NCBI RefSeq assembly: GCF_029168945.1 | Contig: NC_083603.1 | Span: 3,348,001-3,412,000 of the forward strand | Direction of reading: 5' to 3' | DNA length: 64,000 bases | Source of the DNA: Cannabis sativa | Taxonomy: Eukaryota; Streptophyta; Magnoliopsida; Rosales; Cannabaceae | In this document: in pieces, positions 36,222-47,647 of the stretch | Layout: the number at the start of each line of letters is the position of its first letter | Position numbering within the stretch: the first letter of the stretch is position 1 | Notes under the pieces: generated by a model | Told to the model about the DNA's origin: nothing | Databases searched by the model: none | What the model saw: the letters and a program-made list of their open reading frames with translations, nothing else | Made by a program: the position numbers and the translations under genes

Positions 36222-39200
36222 TTACTGGCAAAGGCGATGAGCTTGTGCTTCTTCGTGTAACGCCTTTAACAAAGATACGAAATTGAACATATTGTCTTTT
36301 GAGAACCACTTGAGTTTCCATATTGTTTTTTCTTTGTTTGACGAGGTTTCTACCTTTTTGCCAGTATAAGATGATAAGGAAGAACCGAGAGGGTGCGGTG
36401 TTGGGCGGGAAAGGGATAAGGTTACGCACTGATTCTCCTCTTCCTCTACAACCTGAAAATGTGAAATGGTTGACAGATTTTAGCGAATTTCGGGACAAGG
36501 CAAAGAACAATTAATGTCAATCATAGAGAAAACATTACTTACAATCTCAGATATGCTGTCAATTGAGCAACATGAATCAAGCGAGAAGTATGACGGTGAG
36601 TGTGCATCCACTGAAAGAGAGGCGAACTTCGCTAGGTCTTCAACGCACATAATCAGATGGACACCGATAACAAACAATGATCTTGGAAGCCATGAACCCT
36701 CTGTACAATTTGAATAGAATTCTCATTACCAATGAATAAATATTAGAAATTTAACGGGTGCTGAATTTCATTAAAGCTCAAACTTTACAACCAGTAAGAA
36801 GTTCGATCGAGCCAAATAGAAGAACAATTGTATTGAAAATGTTTTACTTTTTTTTTTTTTTTTACTGTGTTCGAATCCTGCTTCTACTAAAAATGGAGCA
36901 CCCTTCTCTTCTCATGGGTTAGTGTTTTGTGAGATGAGTTTTACCTAAGTAGTTGTAAGTAACAATAGGATATCATAGCCAATACCATTTAATGTGATCT
37001 GAGTGAAGTCATTTGCGAGGTAACGGACAACATGGACAACTTAGCTCGGAAGATGAATTCTCTAAGAATTGTGAGTAGAGATGGAACTTAGATTTTGGGC
37101 AGAAATCTTCATACTGCTAGATGTTACTCGGTTTGGTATTTCTCGAGCTTAGGGTCCTATGAACCCTTCTCTCATAGGCTAGTTTTATGTGAATTCTATC
37201 TAGATAGTTGTAATATCGTTGGAAGTTAAAGACACAAGTCATTGGTTATGTACAACCCTAACAACACAGTGAAAAACGATGCTCAAGACAATTATTTAGA
37301 CATCAAATCACAAAACTGGTAAAATAATTTGACTGCTTAAGGCATACCTCTATGGTTGCCATGCCAAAAGAGAACCATAGAATATTGGAATATGCTCACT
37401 TTTGAACCACCGAGTATTTGTTTTTCGAACAATTCAACCTGAACCTGCTCCAAACTGCCATTTAAATTTCCAAAACCAGTATATCATAACAAAGAAAAGG
37501 TATATAGTGAACTATTAAACACTTCTAAAAATTTCAATGTCAGAGACAATGCAGAACACTAAACCACCACTCCTATGTGAGTTTATAATATTCATGTGAA
37601 AATAAATGGTTAGTTTACCTTCTAAATGAACACTTGTTATCGACTCCAAACGAATCGAAAATTTGTAAGGTACAAAGTAATTGTCTTAATTCTTCAGTAC
37701 TTCTGGTAATAAATAGGTAGGTTGCACTCTCCTCAATAGACACCCTGCCTCAACCGAAGAAGAGTATATCATCAGAGAAGTGAATTTCTATAAGTTCAAT
37801 TATTTAAAATAAATATATATAATAAACCGACTAACCTTACAACCTGAAGTCCCATACCAACTAAGACTTCACTGATGTTTTGAACATTATGGCAAGCCAT
37901 TAAACTTGAGACACTTTCTGCAAAATATATTATGCTAAGCTTCAGCAAACACAAATCAGAACAACTATCATCATTATTAACCTTGAAAAGAAAAAGTCCA
38001 AGACCAACCTGATCCATCACTTGTGGTGCAAACAAGGAAAATGTATAGCTTCTTTTCACTGCTCATTACAAGAGCCACATCTCTGCACATAAATATAATA
38101 ATAACAATAAATTACGCCATTTTGGAAGATTGACATTAATACAAGAAATAAATAAATACATCTTGTACACATGATCAAACTAAACAAACAATGATGGGAA
38201 AAACTTCACTGTCAACCAAAAAAAAAGACATTCTTAATTCACATGTTTAAAAGATGTTCAGCAAATTATTAGACAACCCGTATCAACAACTAACCCAATT
38301 AAACACATCTGAAAATGATTTGAAGAGTTTCGGGAAAAGTCACCTTTCTCCGAACACAGAATCCTTCTCAAGTATACAGTAGCAACGCATATACTGCGAG
38401 CAAATTTCATCATTTCTTGAATCTGCTACATTTGAATTGAAATATTTCTCGATAAAATCATCATTCCCTCTACATGACGGAAACCCATCAGCATCATAAT
38501 TTAGCTTAGTTCTGTCAACACTTGTTAACACTTGATTCTCTTCACCAACATGTTGATCTTTTACCATTTCTGCTTTATGACAATCAAGTTCGCCATTTGA
38601 TTTTTGGCATGTTTCTACCTTCCCAACCAAATTATTATCATTTACCAGCGGAACGACTCTTCTTTTTGTTTTTCTTTTGCCTTTTTTCTTCCTTAATAAA
38701 TCATCCTTTTGGTTGAAAGCACGGGTATCTCCACCCTCTTCATCCTCAAGACAATCATTGCCGCGTGATTTAATGGACTGATCTTTAACAACATCACGAG
38801 AATCAGCTGAACACTGACCATTTTCTCTTACTTGAGAAATTTGATGAGTTGGGTCACAATACTTGTGTTCAAAACTTTCCAAACAGGCATGCAAGTCAAA
38901 AATTGTCTTCAACGATTTTCCATTGGGTGACTGATCAACATCAGACATTGGCCCAAAGGCATATGAATCCTCGTCGCTACAACTAGTATTACTATCTGAT
39001 GAAGCCACTGAATATGAATCAGCAGATAACTGCAGGATTTCTTCCTCTAGGTTTTGACGACGATGAAGAATATCTTCTCGGTACTGAGGAGGTGATCCGG
39101 GATGTGTAGAGGAATGAGATTCTGAAATACTATCAATGGTAGTCAGAGGGGATATGCTTACATTTTCAACGATCCCAGGACCAACTTGATTAGCAAAGGT

Positions 39201-42200
39201 ATCAGCAAAAGAACTTTTAGCTTGAGCAGATAAACTGTTAACTCTTTCATAAACTTTTGAATACTCCTCCTTAAGATCCATTCTCCCCATGCTATTCGGA
39301 CTAATTACACGGGTAGGGCCCATTAAAACAATTTGATCAAAATATTGATGGGCATGCAAACCAGAAGATGTATCCATGAAGGAACTATCAGAATCCAAAA
39401 CACTTATACTATTCTCATCTCCAGAAGCTTTGACCGAGTCGGAGACATATCTTGAGCATTCACCAACATGTCGTTGAGTTGTCTTTATTCTCAATAAATT
39501 CTCTCCCCTTGGAGATGATGTCCCACTATTTTTACTGTGGTCTATGCAATTCTCAGAATCATGATCCATCCATTCCCTAAACTCCCGCAACCAAAGAACA
39601 GAACGCTCCTTCTTCATCAGTTCAACTTTATTCATTAAATCACGTATTTCAGCATCATCATCAGATAGGACATTCTCCTCTCTGCTTTGCACTTCGTTAT
39701 CAATTGACACAGAGTCCTGATCAGAACATAAATATATGGTTTCACCTTCACCCCCAATAGAAGCAAGACGGGTTACCTTATTCTGCATAGTGTAATAACG
39801 ATAAGTTAGTAGTTGTCCAAGTTCGTAGCAAATGATAAATATTAAATACATAATTATATATATAAAAAATAACACGGGGATAAAAAGAACAAACATTTAT
39901 TCCAAAAAGAAAATATCTTCTAATAACTTAGAAATGGAAAAAGAAGACTTTACACCTTGAGCTTCTAACATTCATCTTCAATTTACTCAATGAAGGAACA
40001 ATTTAATTTGAAGGCGATTTTCCAATAATAAACACTTACCCGTCTCCTGTTAACAGACCCTTCTCCCTTAGCATTGCATATTGCAGGAGAATAAAACCCA
40101 AAGCTGGCAGGTCGCTTCTGTCTACTGGCAATAATAAGTTGTCTCTTCCAAAATTCTCTGGTGCTGATTTCCATATCATCCAATTTGAACTAAAGACCCA
40201 TATTAAAGAAAATTATAAGTATTAGAAGGAGTGACAGTTGAGATGGAAGCATGCGTGCTAAAATGCTATATCTAATCATTCTAACAACACACACCGAAGA
40301 AAATAAAACACAAGAATATATTTATGCCAAGTAATAGCATGACTTACATTGATCAATGTATTGATATAGCTGAATGCTTGTGGCCGATACCATCGAGCAC
40401 AACATAATGGATTTCCCTCCAACCACAAATTTCGTAAAGATGGGAGTCCCGCTAGGAACTCTAACTCTGAAAAATTGGAAATAATATTGTAGGAAACATC
40501 AAGGCCTTCAAGTGACTTCAAATTCTCAATCCCATGCAATGTAGTTAGAGCATTGTTCCTTAAAACAAGTTTAACAATAGGACAGGAGACCTGCATAGTC
40601 CAACAACATCTGTGTTGGGTCCAATATAACACTTCCCAAATACAAAACTCATAGTAAAGAATACATGAAACTGAAATCATAAAACACAGTCATGTCAACC
40701 ATTGAAGTTCCTATCGAAATTTCTTTTAAGAAGTTGCAAGTGACAACACTGTATCAAACAAAAAAATGTACCTCTCTAAATGACAAAACTGTTCTAAGGT
40801 TATTGAAACCGAGATCTAGGTGCTTCAATTTGACACACTTTCGTAGATTATCAGCCTTGGCAAACTTGTTCCGGCTCAGGTCAAGTGTTTCAACAGCAGG
40901 TAGAAGTTGCAAAGACTCATCCATGAGTAACAATCCATTACAAGCGCATGAAACAAATGATAATCGGTTCCATTGTGGAGAGTCCTTTATTTCTGCTATC
41001 CTACTTGCAAAGACATGCCGTAGAGCATCCTAAGATACCCAAAAGAAGAAAAAAGAGAATTTACAACACGAAATTATATAATTGCAAACTGAAATTGAAG
41101 TTTAAATAAGCAATAAATTCAAGAGCTTTTATATTATAAATGCTTAACCTTCAAATCACAGAATTCCAACAAACGTATGATTATTAAAAAATATTTAAAA
41201 CTATGAAATCTTATCTAAATTGACACAAAAACAACAACGCATTCAATTGATACAGCAATTTTCTTTTCCTTTCCCACATTTTCTTAGCAACCAAACAGGA
41301 AGGTAATAAATCACCAAAACTGAAAAGTAAAACTCAAAGTAGAACTATAAATGCTTAACCTTCAAATCACAGATTTCCAACAACGTACTATCATTAAAGA
41401 ATAGTTAAAAACTATGAAATCTTATCTAAATTGAGACAAACACAACAACGTATTCAATTCATACAGCAATTTCCTTTTCCTGTCCTACATTTTCTCAGCA
41501 ACCAAACAGGAACTCACAGAAGAATTATATATGCTTCACCATCGAATCACAGATTTCCAACAACGCATTATCATTAAAGAATAATTAAAACTATGAAATC
41601 TTAAATAAATTGAGACGAAAAACAACGCATTCAATTCATACAACAATTTTCATTTCCTTTCTCACATTTTCTCTGTAACCAACCAGACAATAAATCACCA
41701 AAAAACAAAACAGCATCCTAAAATACCCAAAAGAAGAAAATTAAAAAACATAACACCAAATTATAATTACAAACCTACCAAAAAGGTGCAAATAAGATTC
41801 ATACAAACTGAAATTGAAGTTTAAATAAGCAATAAATTCAAAAGCATTTAAATTATTAATGCTTAACCTTCGAATCTCAGCAAAGTATTATGAAATCTTC
41901 TCTAAATTGAGACAAAAACAACAACGCATTGAATTCATACAACAATTTTCTTTTCCAATCCCATTCTCAGCAACCAAACAGACAGTAATCAATCACCAAA
42001 ACAAAAAAGCAAAACTGACAGTAGAATTATAAATGCTTAATCTTCGAATCACAGATTTCCAACAACATATGATCATTAAAGAATATTTAAAATTATTCTT
42101 TTCCTTTCCTACATACAGCAATTTTCTTTTCCTTTCCTACATTTTCTCAGCAACCAAACAAGAACTCAAAGTACAATTATAAATGCTTAACCTTCGAATC

Positions 42201-43029
42201 ACAGATTTCCAACAACAACAAATTATCATTAAAGAATAATTAAACTATGAAATTTTATCTAAATTAAGACAAAACAACAACAACAACAACAACAACAACG
42301 CATTCAATTCAATTCATACAACATTTTTCTTTTCCTTTCCCACATTTTCTCAGCAACCAAAAAGACAGTAATCAATCACCAAAACAAAAAAGCAAAACTC
42401 TTTAGAATAATAAATGCTTAACTTTCGAATGACAGATTTCTAACAACGTATGATCATTAAAGAATAATTAAAAAAAACAACGAATTCAATTCAATTCATA
42501 CAACAATTTTCTTTTCCTTTCCCACATTTTCTCATCAACCAAACAAGCAACAACAAATCACCAAAACAACAAAAAGCAAAAAACTCACAGTAGAATTATG
42601 ACAAACGATCTTCTCCAAAGTATGTCTCAACTCAAGAAGTCCCTTAGCAGCCGAAGTAGACAAATCACATCCCCTAAGCTCCAAAACCCTCAACCTCCCA
42701 AACGGCAAAAGCGAAAGCGGAGTCGGGTCCCTAGTCGGAGGCGAAAGAACAGAAACAACCTTAAGCGAAGTAAGAAGTCTAAGAATCCTACGAAGCTGCT
42801 CAAGCGCACGGTGATCGCCAAGGTCAGAGACATAAGCACGAAGATAATCAACCGGAGCACCAGCCAAAAGACTCTCAAGCTCGTACAAAGCCTCGAGACG
42901 AGACTGAACATAGTGAAGACCCGCCGGATTAAGCTTCAAAACCATTGTTCCTTCGATCAATGGACCAGCTTGTTCCTCAACAAACTTCACAAGCTTCTCC
43001 AGATACCGATCTCCGGTCACAATCGCCAT
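36222..43029 (-). CDS. Leucine-rich repeat protein, plant outer-arm-dynein-light-chain-1/STK11IP-like
   Basis: Eleven exons on the minus strand: 43029-42589, 41029-40772, 40590-40348, 40189-40040, 39782-38344, 38082-38009, 37917-37836, 37744-37619, 37454-37348, 36700-36543 and 36452-36222. They total exactly 1103 codons (1102 residues). The N-terminal ~145 residues (MAIVTGDRYLEKLVKFVEEQ...) are a conserved plant head. LRRs of the SDS22 type follow at about 170-310 (ETLDLSRNKFAK, KHLDLGFNNL, EGLDVSYNIISN, LWLEGNPLCC). Next is a long acidic, Ser-rich, probably disordered middle (about 365-840) with a basic KKKGKRKTKRR stretch. The C-terminal ~250 residues look folded. No dynein function exists in land plants; the database name reflects LRR similarity only. 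The molecular role is unknown to me. Intron 1 (1.56 kb) contains irregular tandem repeats. Confidence 0.9.
41100..42560. repeat. Irregular ~180-bp tandem repeats in intron 1 of the LRR gene
   Basis: A unit with the ordered blocks aaatgcttaaccttcgaatcacagatttccaac, tcattaaagaata-ttaaaactatgaaatc, gacaaaaacaacaacgcattcaattcatacaacaattttcttttcc and cacattttctcagcaaccaaac recurs about seven times. The CAACG(C/T) marker is at 41235, 41446, 41623, 41922, 42296 and 42478. Spacings are thus 177-211 bp, or about twice that where a marker is lost. Copies diverge by substitutions and small indels. An (AAC)n expansion lies at 42274-42299. Confidence 0.8.
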
Positions 43030-43329
43030 AATTGAACCAAAAAAAAAACAGAAAAAATTCAGAAAAAACTCACACCGAAAACCGCATCTATAGATTTTGG
43101 ACTGTATACATATATAGGTTTAGAGAGAGAAAGGAGGTTTTGGGGGAATTGAGAGAAGAGGATTAGCCATGGATGAAGCTTGAGATGGTTTTTCTGAGAA
43201 ATGGGTCTAATGATTGATTGGACTCTCTCTCTCTCTTTTGTTAATTTGTTAAACAATTTTTAATTTTGTTTAAATAAAAATTAGTGTTGTAATTAATTAA
43301 TTAATTAATTAATTGGTAAATACTATTTG

Positions 43330-43490
43330 GGACAATAATATTATTATTATTGGCATCAGCGCTGTCTAGTGCGGCCTTTTGATTAGCAATATTCTCTAAA
43401 AGTTATTTTTTTTTAAGTTATAACAGACTCGATAGTTGATTATGATTACTATGACACCGAGGAAGGTGCTAGGTATGTGATATTTTTTAG
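43330..43490. repeat. Degraded copy of the GAGCATTG MITE family
   Basis: The blocks ttggcatcagcgctgtctagtgc, gattagcaatattctctaaaagttat and ggaaggtgctaggtatgtga follow the order of the intact copy at 45454-45637. The outer ends are damaged. Confidence 0.45.
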
Positions 43491-44245
43491 CAATTTTCTT
43501 TCAGATATTGTATTTTACAAAAGTTAATTATTATATTTTTTATTTTGATAAATGATAAATTAGATCTTGTATTTTTTAAAATATTACATTGAATTGATTT
43601 TCTGTCAAAATAAAACTTAAAATGTTAATTAGGATTTTTACCTTCTGAATTTTTACATGTACAAAATCATGTTCCTGAACTTTTCAGGTGGTTAAAAATT
43701 ACTTTTGAACTATTGATATTGTTGGATTTAAGGACTTTTGTCTAATTTTATTCAATTTTGCTAATATGACAATTATCCACATACTAAATCGTGCTCCCCG
43801 AACTTTGATATTTACAAAATCATACCCACTGAACTTTAACATATACTGAATTGTGTTTCTTAAATTTTTATCTACGTCAAACTTTTTTTAATAAAATTAG
43901 ACAAAAGTCTTTAAATCTAACGATCTCAATAATTCGAGAGGAATTTTTAATGACCAAAAAAATTCAGGGACATGATTTAGTATATGTCAAAGTTCGAAAG
44001 CAAAACTCTAAATTAGTCAAAACTTAATAATAACTTAATCTAAAAGTGTTATGACAAAACTACTTACATTTACGGTTTTTGCTCATGTTAGAAATTGTCT
44101 TTAATTTAATTATATTAAAAGGAATTATTAAAAATTGAATTCAAATCATATTTAAAAAATACAAAATTAATTTTATTATTCGATAAAATAGAAAATCTAA
44201 TCAGTAAACTTTACCAAACATAAAATCTAAAATAATATCAACCAT
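43491..44245. repeat. 365-bp-family MITE interrupted by a second MITE
   Basis: 43491-43620 and 44019-44240 are the two halves of the family best seen at 19752-20116. The central 398 bp (43621-44018) belongs to the family seen at 14300-15010. Confidence 0.6.
43621..44018. mobile_element. Nested long-TIR MITE with 9-bp target duplication
   Basis: It is flanked by AAAACTTAA at 43612-43620 and 44019-44027. Its arms read ttaattaggatttttacc...catgtacaaaatcatg, with the inverse at the far end. A nine-base duplication and long arms point to the Mutator superfamily. It lies inside an older MITE, which dates the two insertions relative to each other. Confidence 0.6.
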
Positions 44246-44299
44246 TAAATAATTAATGGTGTTAATTAAGGATTAATAGTTTAATTGATTAAGATTAAG

Positions 44300-44483
44300 A
44301 ATATGAACATTGTTATTAGATACTAATAGTGCTTAAAACTTTCTAGATATATCGTTTTGCGATTAGCTAACGATACTCCTTGAAAATTATTACATTAAAT
44401 TAGATTCGATACTTAATTGAACCAATATCAATATTGACATTTAGAAAATAACCTACTACTATGTCTTTAACATTTCTCTAAAA

Positions 44484-44490
<7 letters not shown>
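44300..44490. repeat. Degraded copy of the GAGCATTG MITE family
   Basis: The order gaacattgttattagatactaatagtgc, gcgattagctaacgatactcc, ttgaaccaatatcaatattgaca and tgtctttaacatttctct matches the intact copy. An (AT)n tract at 44486-44514 follows it. Confidence 0.55.
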
Positions 44491-44515
<25 letters not shown>

Positions 44516-44519
44516 GTGG

Positions 44520-45444
44520 GAAAAAAGAAAGGACACCTGGCTAACATGCAGATGGTATAATGGGACCCATTGCGATCCCGACGCATTTGTATTTTAGTGT
44601 TTACCAATTTTGTCCTTGACTTTAGCTTTGTAATTACAATTTGTATATTTTTTCAAAATAAAAATTTAAAAAAAAAATATAATTATAAGAAAAATTGAAG
44701 CATAAATCCCAAAAATTTATATTTGATGCGCACTAATAGTTAAGAGATAAGTTGAGGAATGCATATCTATTAATAAAAATATTTTTATATTATATTTTAT
44801 TTATATTAATTGAAAAAGTATAATAAGAACATTATTTATAAAAGTCGGTATATTTTAAAAAAAATATAAAAATAAAAGTAAAAATAAAAACAAATAAATA
44901 AAATAAGTATTCAATGTAATTTCCTTAATAGTTAGTTCGTTAGCCCGTTACTATTTTTGTTAGTCTATTAGTACATAAGTTAAAGGGTTAATTTCACAAA
45001 TGCACAAAAACAACAAAAATACGGTTTCACGGAATTTTAAATATTTTTACGATTTTTTTGATTTTATTTACATAAAATACGGTCTTTTTATGTTGGAATT
45101 TTGTTCATTTGTTGTTAATTTTTTGTTATATGTATGTTATTTTTTGTTGTTTTTTTATTGTTATTTTCATGTTACTTTTATGTTGTTTTCTTGTTGATTT
45201 TATGTTGTTTTCGTGTTATTTTTTGGAAAACCGTAAAAATGTAAAAAAAACATTCTTTGAACGTAAAAATATGAATATTTTACAAAAAATGGTGCCTTAT
45301 GTAATTATCCTAAGTTAAATGAGATAAATTGAAAACTACCCCTTATCTTTTTCTTACACATTAATTAAATATAACTCTAAAATAATTTTAATTAATAAAT
45401 ACCCTCTTTTATAATCAAAATACTAAATATAATCTCACATAACT
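44520..45444. other. AT-rich intergenic DNA with a low-complexity TTG/TTA tract
   Basis: At 45080-45230 short variants of ttgttgtttt-atgttatttt repeat and yield frames of 65-69 codons rich in Phe, Cys and Leu. They look like compositional accidents, not genes. Nothing else is supported. Confidence 0.45.
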
Positions 45445-45453
45445 TATCAAAAT

Positions 45454-45637
45454 GAGCATTGCTATTAGGCACCAGTGGTGCCTAGCACCTTTGCGACATG
45501 TCACGTTGCAATTGTCTAACGATACTCCCTAAAAGCTATTATATTCAATTATATGGGATCTGATACTTAGTTGTACCAATAGCGATATTGACACATAGGA
45601 GGGTGCTAGGCACCACTGGTGCACTTTAGCATTTCTC
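45454..45637. mobile_element. Intact 184-bp MITE with 9-bp target duplication (Mutator-like)
   Basis: The element starts GAGCATTGCTATTAGGCACC and ends GGTGCACTTTAGCATTTCTC, inverted repeats of about 36 bp sharing GCACCAGTGGTGCCTAGCACC-type cores. TATCAAAAT flanks it on both sides (45445-45453 and 45638-45646). It is the reference copy for the fragments at 15131/17757, 18036, 43330 and 44300. It is too short to encode a transposase. Confidence 0.8.
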
Positions 45638-45959
45638 TATCAAAATTAGAGTTCCTATTGCACATTATGGAAATATAACCTATAAAATTTGGTATAAATT
45701 AAAGAGTAGTAAAATAAAAATTAAAATAAAAAATGAGCATAAAATATTATTTTCCCAAGTTAAATGGTCTGTTAATTGTTATTAAAATTATCTAGTGTCA
45801 AAGCAATATTAGTACACTTAATAAATATATTAAAAAAACAAATAATTAGAAATTATATAAAAAAATTAAAACTTTAATGTTGTTTATTTTATTTTCTCTA
45901 TTATTAAAATTAAAAAAATATTATCTAAAAAAATTAAAACTAAATCATTTTATTAATCC

Positions 45960-47073
45960 CTATGGGACAATATTGTCCCACATAGATTAAATGTAAACGT
46001 ATTGAACAACATGTGTTACTCCACTCATCGCCAATTAGTTTTGAGATGGAACCCCATGATTCTCAACAATCCCCAAGCCCCATCTTGATCTTCTTCTTCT
46101 ACTTCTTCAAAGAATCTAATTAATTTTTCAGCAAAAAAATATAATAAATTAAAAAAAAGAAAAAAAAAAACTAAGATTCAATATCTAACTCATCACTTAA
46201 CGATCCTATTATCTCTCACAAACTCACCATCATCATCTTATAAATAGAAATTTATGAATTTTTCCCTTTTTCATATTCCTTCACAAACGTCAGAACCATC
46301 ATCAACTCCTTCAAATTCCCAAAACTTAAAATCAAATTCCTTAACATACAACTATATCTTAAAACTACTTAACTTATGGATGGGTTTTGTCTACACAAGC
46401 TTTTGTGATTCGTAGAAGGTTATAGATGATGATCGCATCAAAAACCATGGCTCTGGTCATCAATGACAAAAACCAACCCAGAACAGGCTCTGGAACGACA
46501 TCAATATGGTTTTGATCTCAAATCTGAGCATGGTGTGGGTGAGAATTTTTTTTTGTTCTTGTTGTGGGGAAATTGTAAGAGAATAAGAGAGTGAATAAAA
46601 TGGGGGTGAGGCTTTGACAATAGAGCATTTTTAAACCTCTCTCTAAAGACCTATTTTGTTCAAAATGTTTCAGATTTGTGTAGCGAGAAGGGCAGCATGT
46701 GAAAGGGAGGCATGTGGACGACAGTGTGATCTTGGGGTAGTCTAGCTTGAACGAATTTGAGAGAAGTGGAGCTCGAAGGGTGGTAATGATGGCGGCCCTG
46801 GGTTGAAGGGAAAAGGAGAACCTTAGGACTACGACTTGGATTTTTGGGTGATGCGATGGTGTAGGGTGATTGGGTTCAAGTGAGATAGGACGGTGAGCAG
46901 GAAAGGCGTAAACGATGGTCAAAGCTTCTAGCCATGGTGGCTATGGAGATTCAGGCGTAGAAGGAAGAAAACAAAAGGGGGAGATAAGAGAAAGGGTAGG
47001 GGCTGAGAATGAAAAAAGAAAAAAGAAAAAAAGAAAAAAAAATTAATTTTAAGAGAAAGGGTAGGGTAGCCAT
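45960..47073. other. Intergenic DNA, possible decayed mobile element
   Basis: A perfect 18-bp palindrome TGGGACAATATTGTCCCA is at 45964-45981, followed by text (gttactccactcatcgcc, ttttgagatggaacccca) that looks repetitive. 46640-46930 is more GC-rich, with minus-strand frames that match nothing I know. No gene is supported. Confidence 0.35.
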
Positions 47074-47081
47074 ATAATAGT

Positions 47082-47311
47082 AGGGACACGATTTTGTCCC
47101 GTGATGTACTTTCACGGAATGTATTCCGTGGTACATTAGATGGGTCTCAGGGTATATTAGATGAGTGTCAGGGTACGTTACTATTTTTTAAACCTAATTA
47201 CCCTTAGATCAATCTCAGTCCTCATATCAAATAACTTCCTCATCTAACGGATGACGTACATCACGGAATACATTCCGTGAAAGTACAATCACGGGACAAA
47301 ATCATGTCCCT
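47082..47311. mobile_element. 230-bp hAT-type MITE with 8-bp target duplication
   Basis: The left arm AGGGACACGATTTTGTCCCG and the right arm CGGGACAAAATCATGTCCCT are inverted repeats that extend over about 50 bp, including the internal palindrome CACGGAATGTATTCCGTG. ATAATAGT flanks both sides (47074-47081 and 47312-47319). The size, the 8-bp duplication and the lack of coding capacity fit a hAT MITE. Confidence 0.82.
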
Positions 47312-47647
47312 ATAATAGTAATCTAATATATAATAAGAGGCTTAATCGCCTCCTGCTTATTTGACCCTTATAACCTCTGTTTTAATTATTTTACAATTGA
47401 TTGCAAAGAGAAATGGTATTGCAAATTTTAAGTTGTAGACAATCTTAGATTTTACACTTACAAGAAATTCTATTTCTTATTTGTTGGTCTCATATTGTGT
47501 TTATAGAAGAGGTTGAATGCAAATACATCAACAATTAGAGAAATTTTATAAATACGTTTTAACATAATCTCTAAAGTGTTTGTTTTTTTCTCCCAAAATA
47601 TTGTCATTAGTCAATCTCAATATAGCTTTTAAAATAAAGAGACATTA

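Noticed and set aside
42598..43035. Plus-strand frame of 145 codons, Arg/Lys-rich
   Set aside because: It is antisense to exon 1 of the LRR gene, whose protein sequence is well conserved; the basic composition comes from the opposite-strand codons.
45000..45318. Hydrophobic membrane-protein frames
   Set aside because: Generated by a TTG/TTA-rich low-complexity tract. Two frames overlap on the same strand, and there is no homologue that I recognise.
46518..47136. Two minus-strand frames of 134 and 61 codons
   Set aside because: No recognisable domain and a skewed composition. The second runs into the target duplication of the 47082 MITE. Probably decayed mobile DNA.
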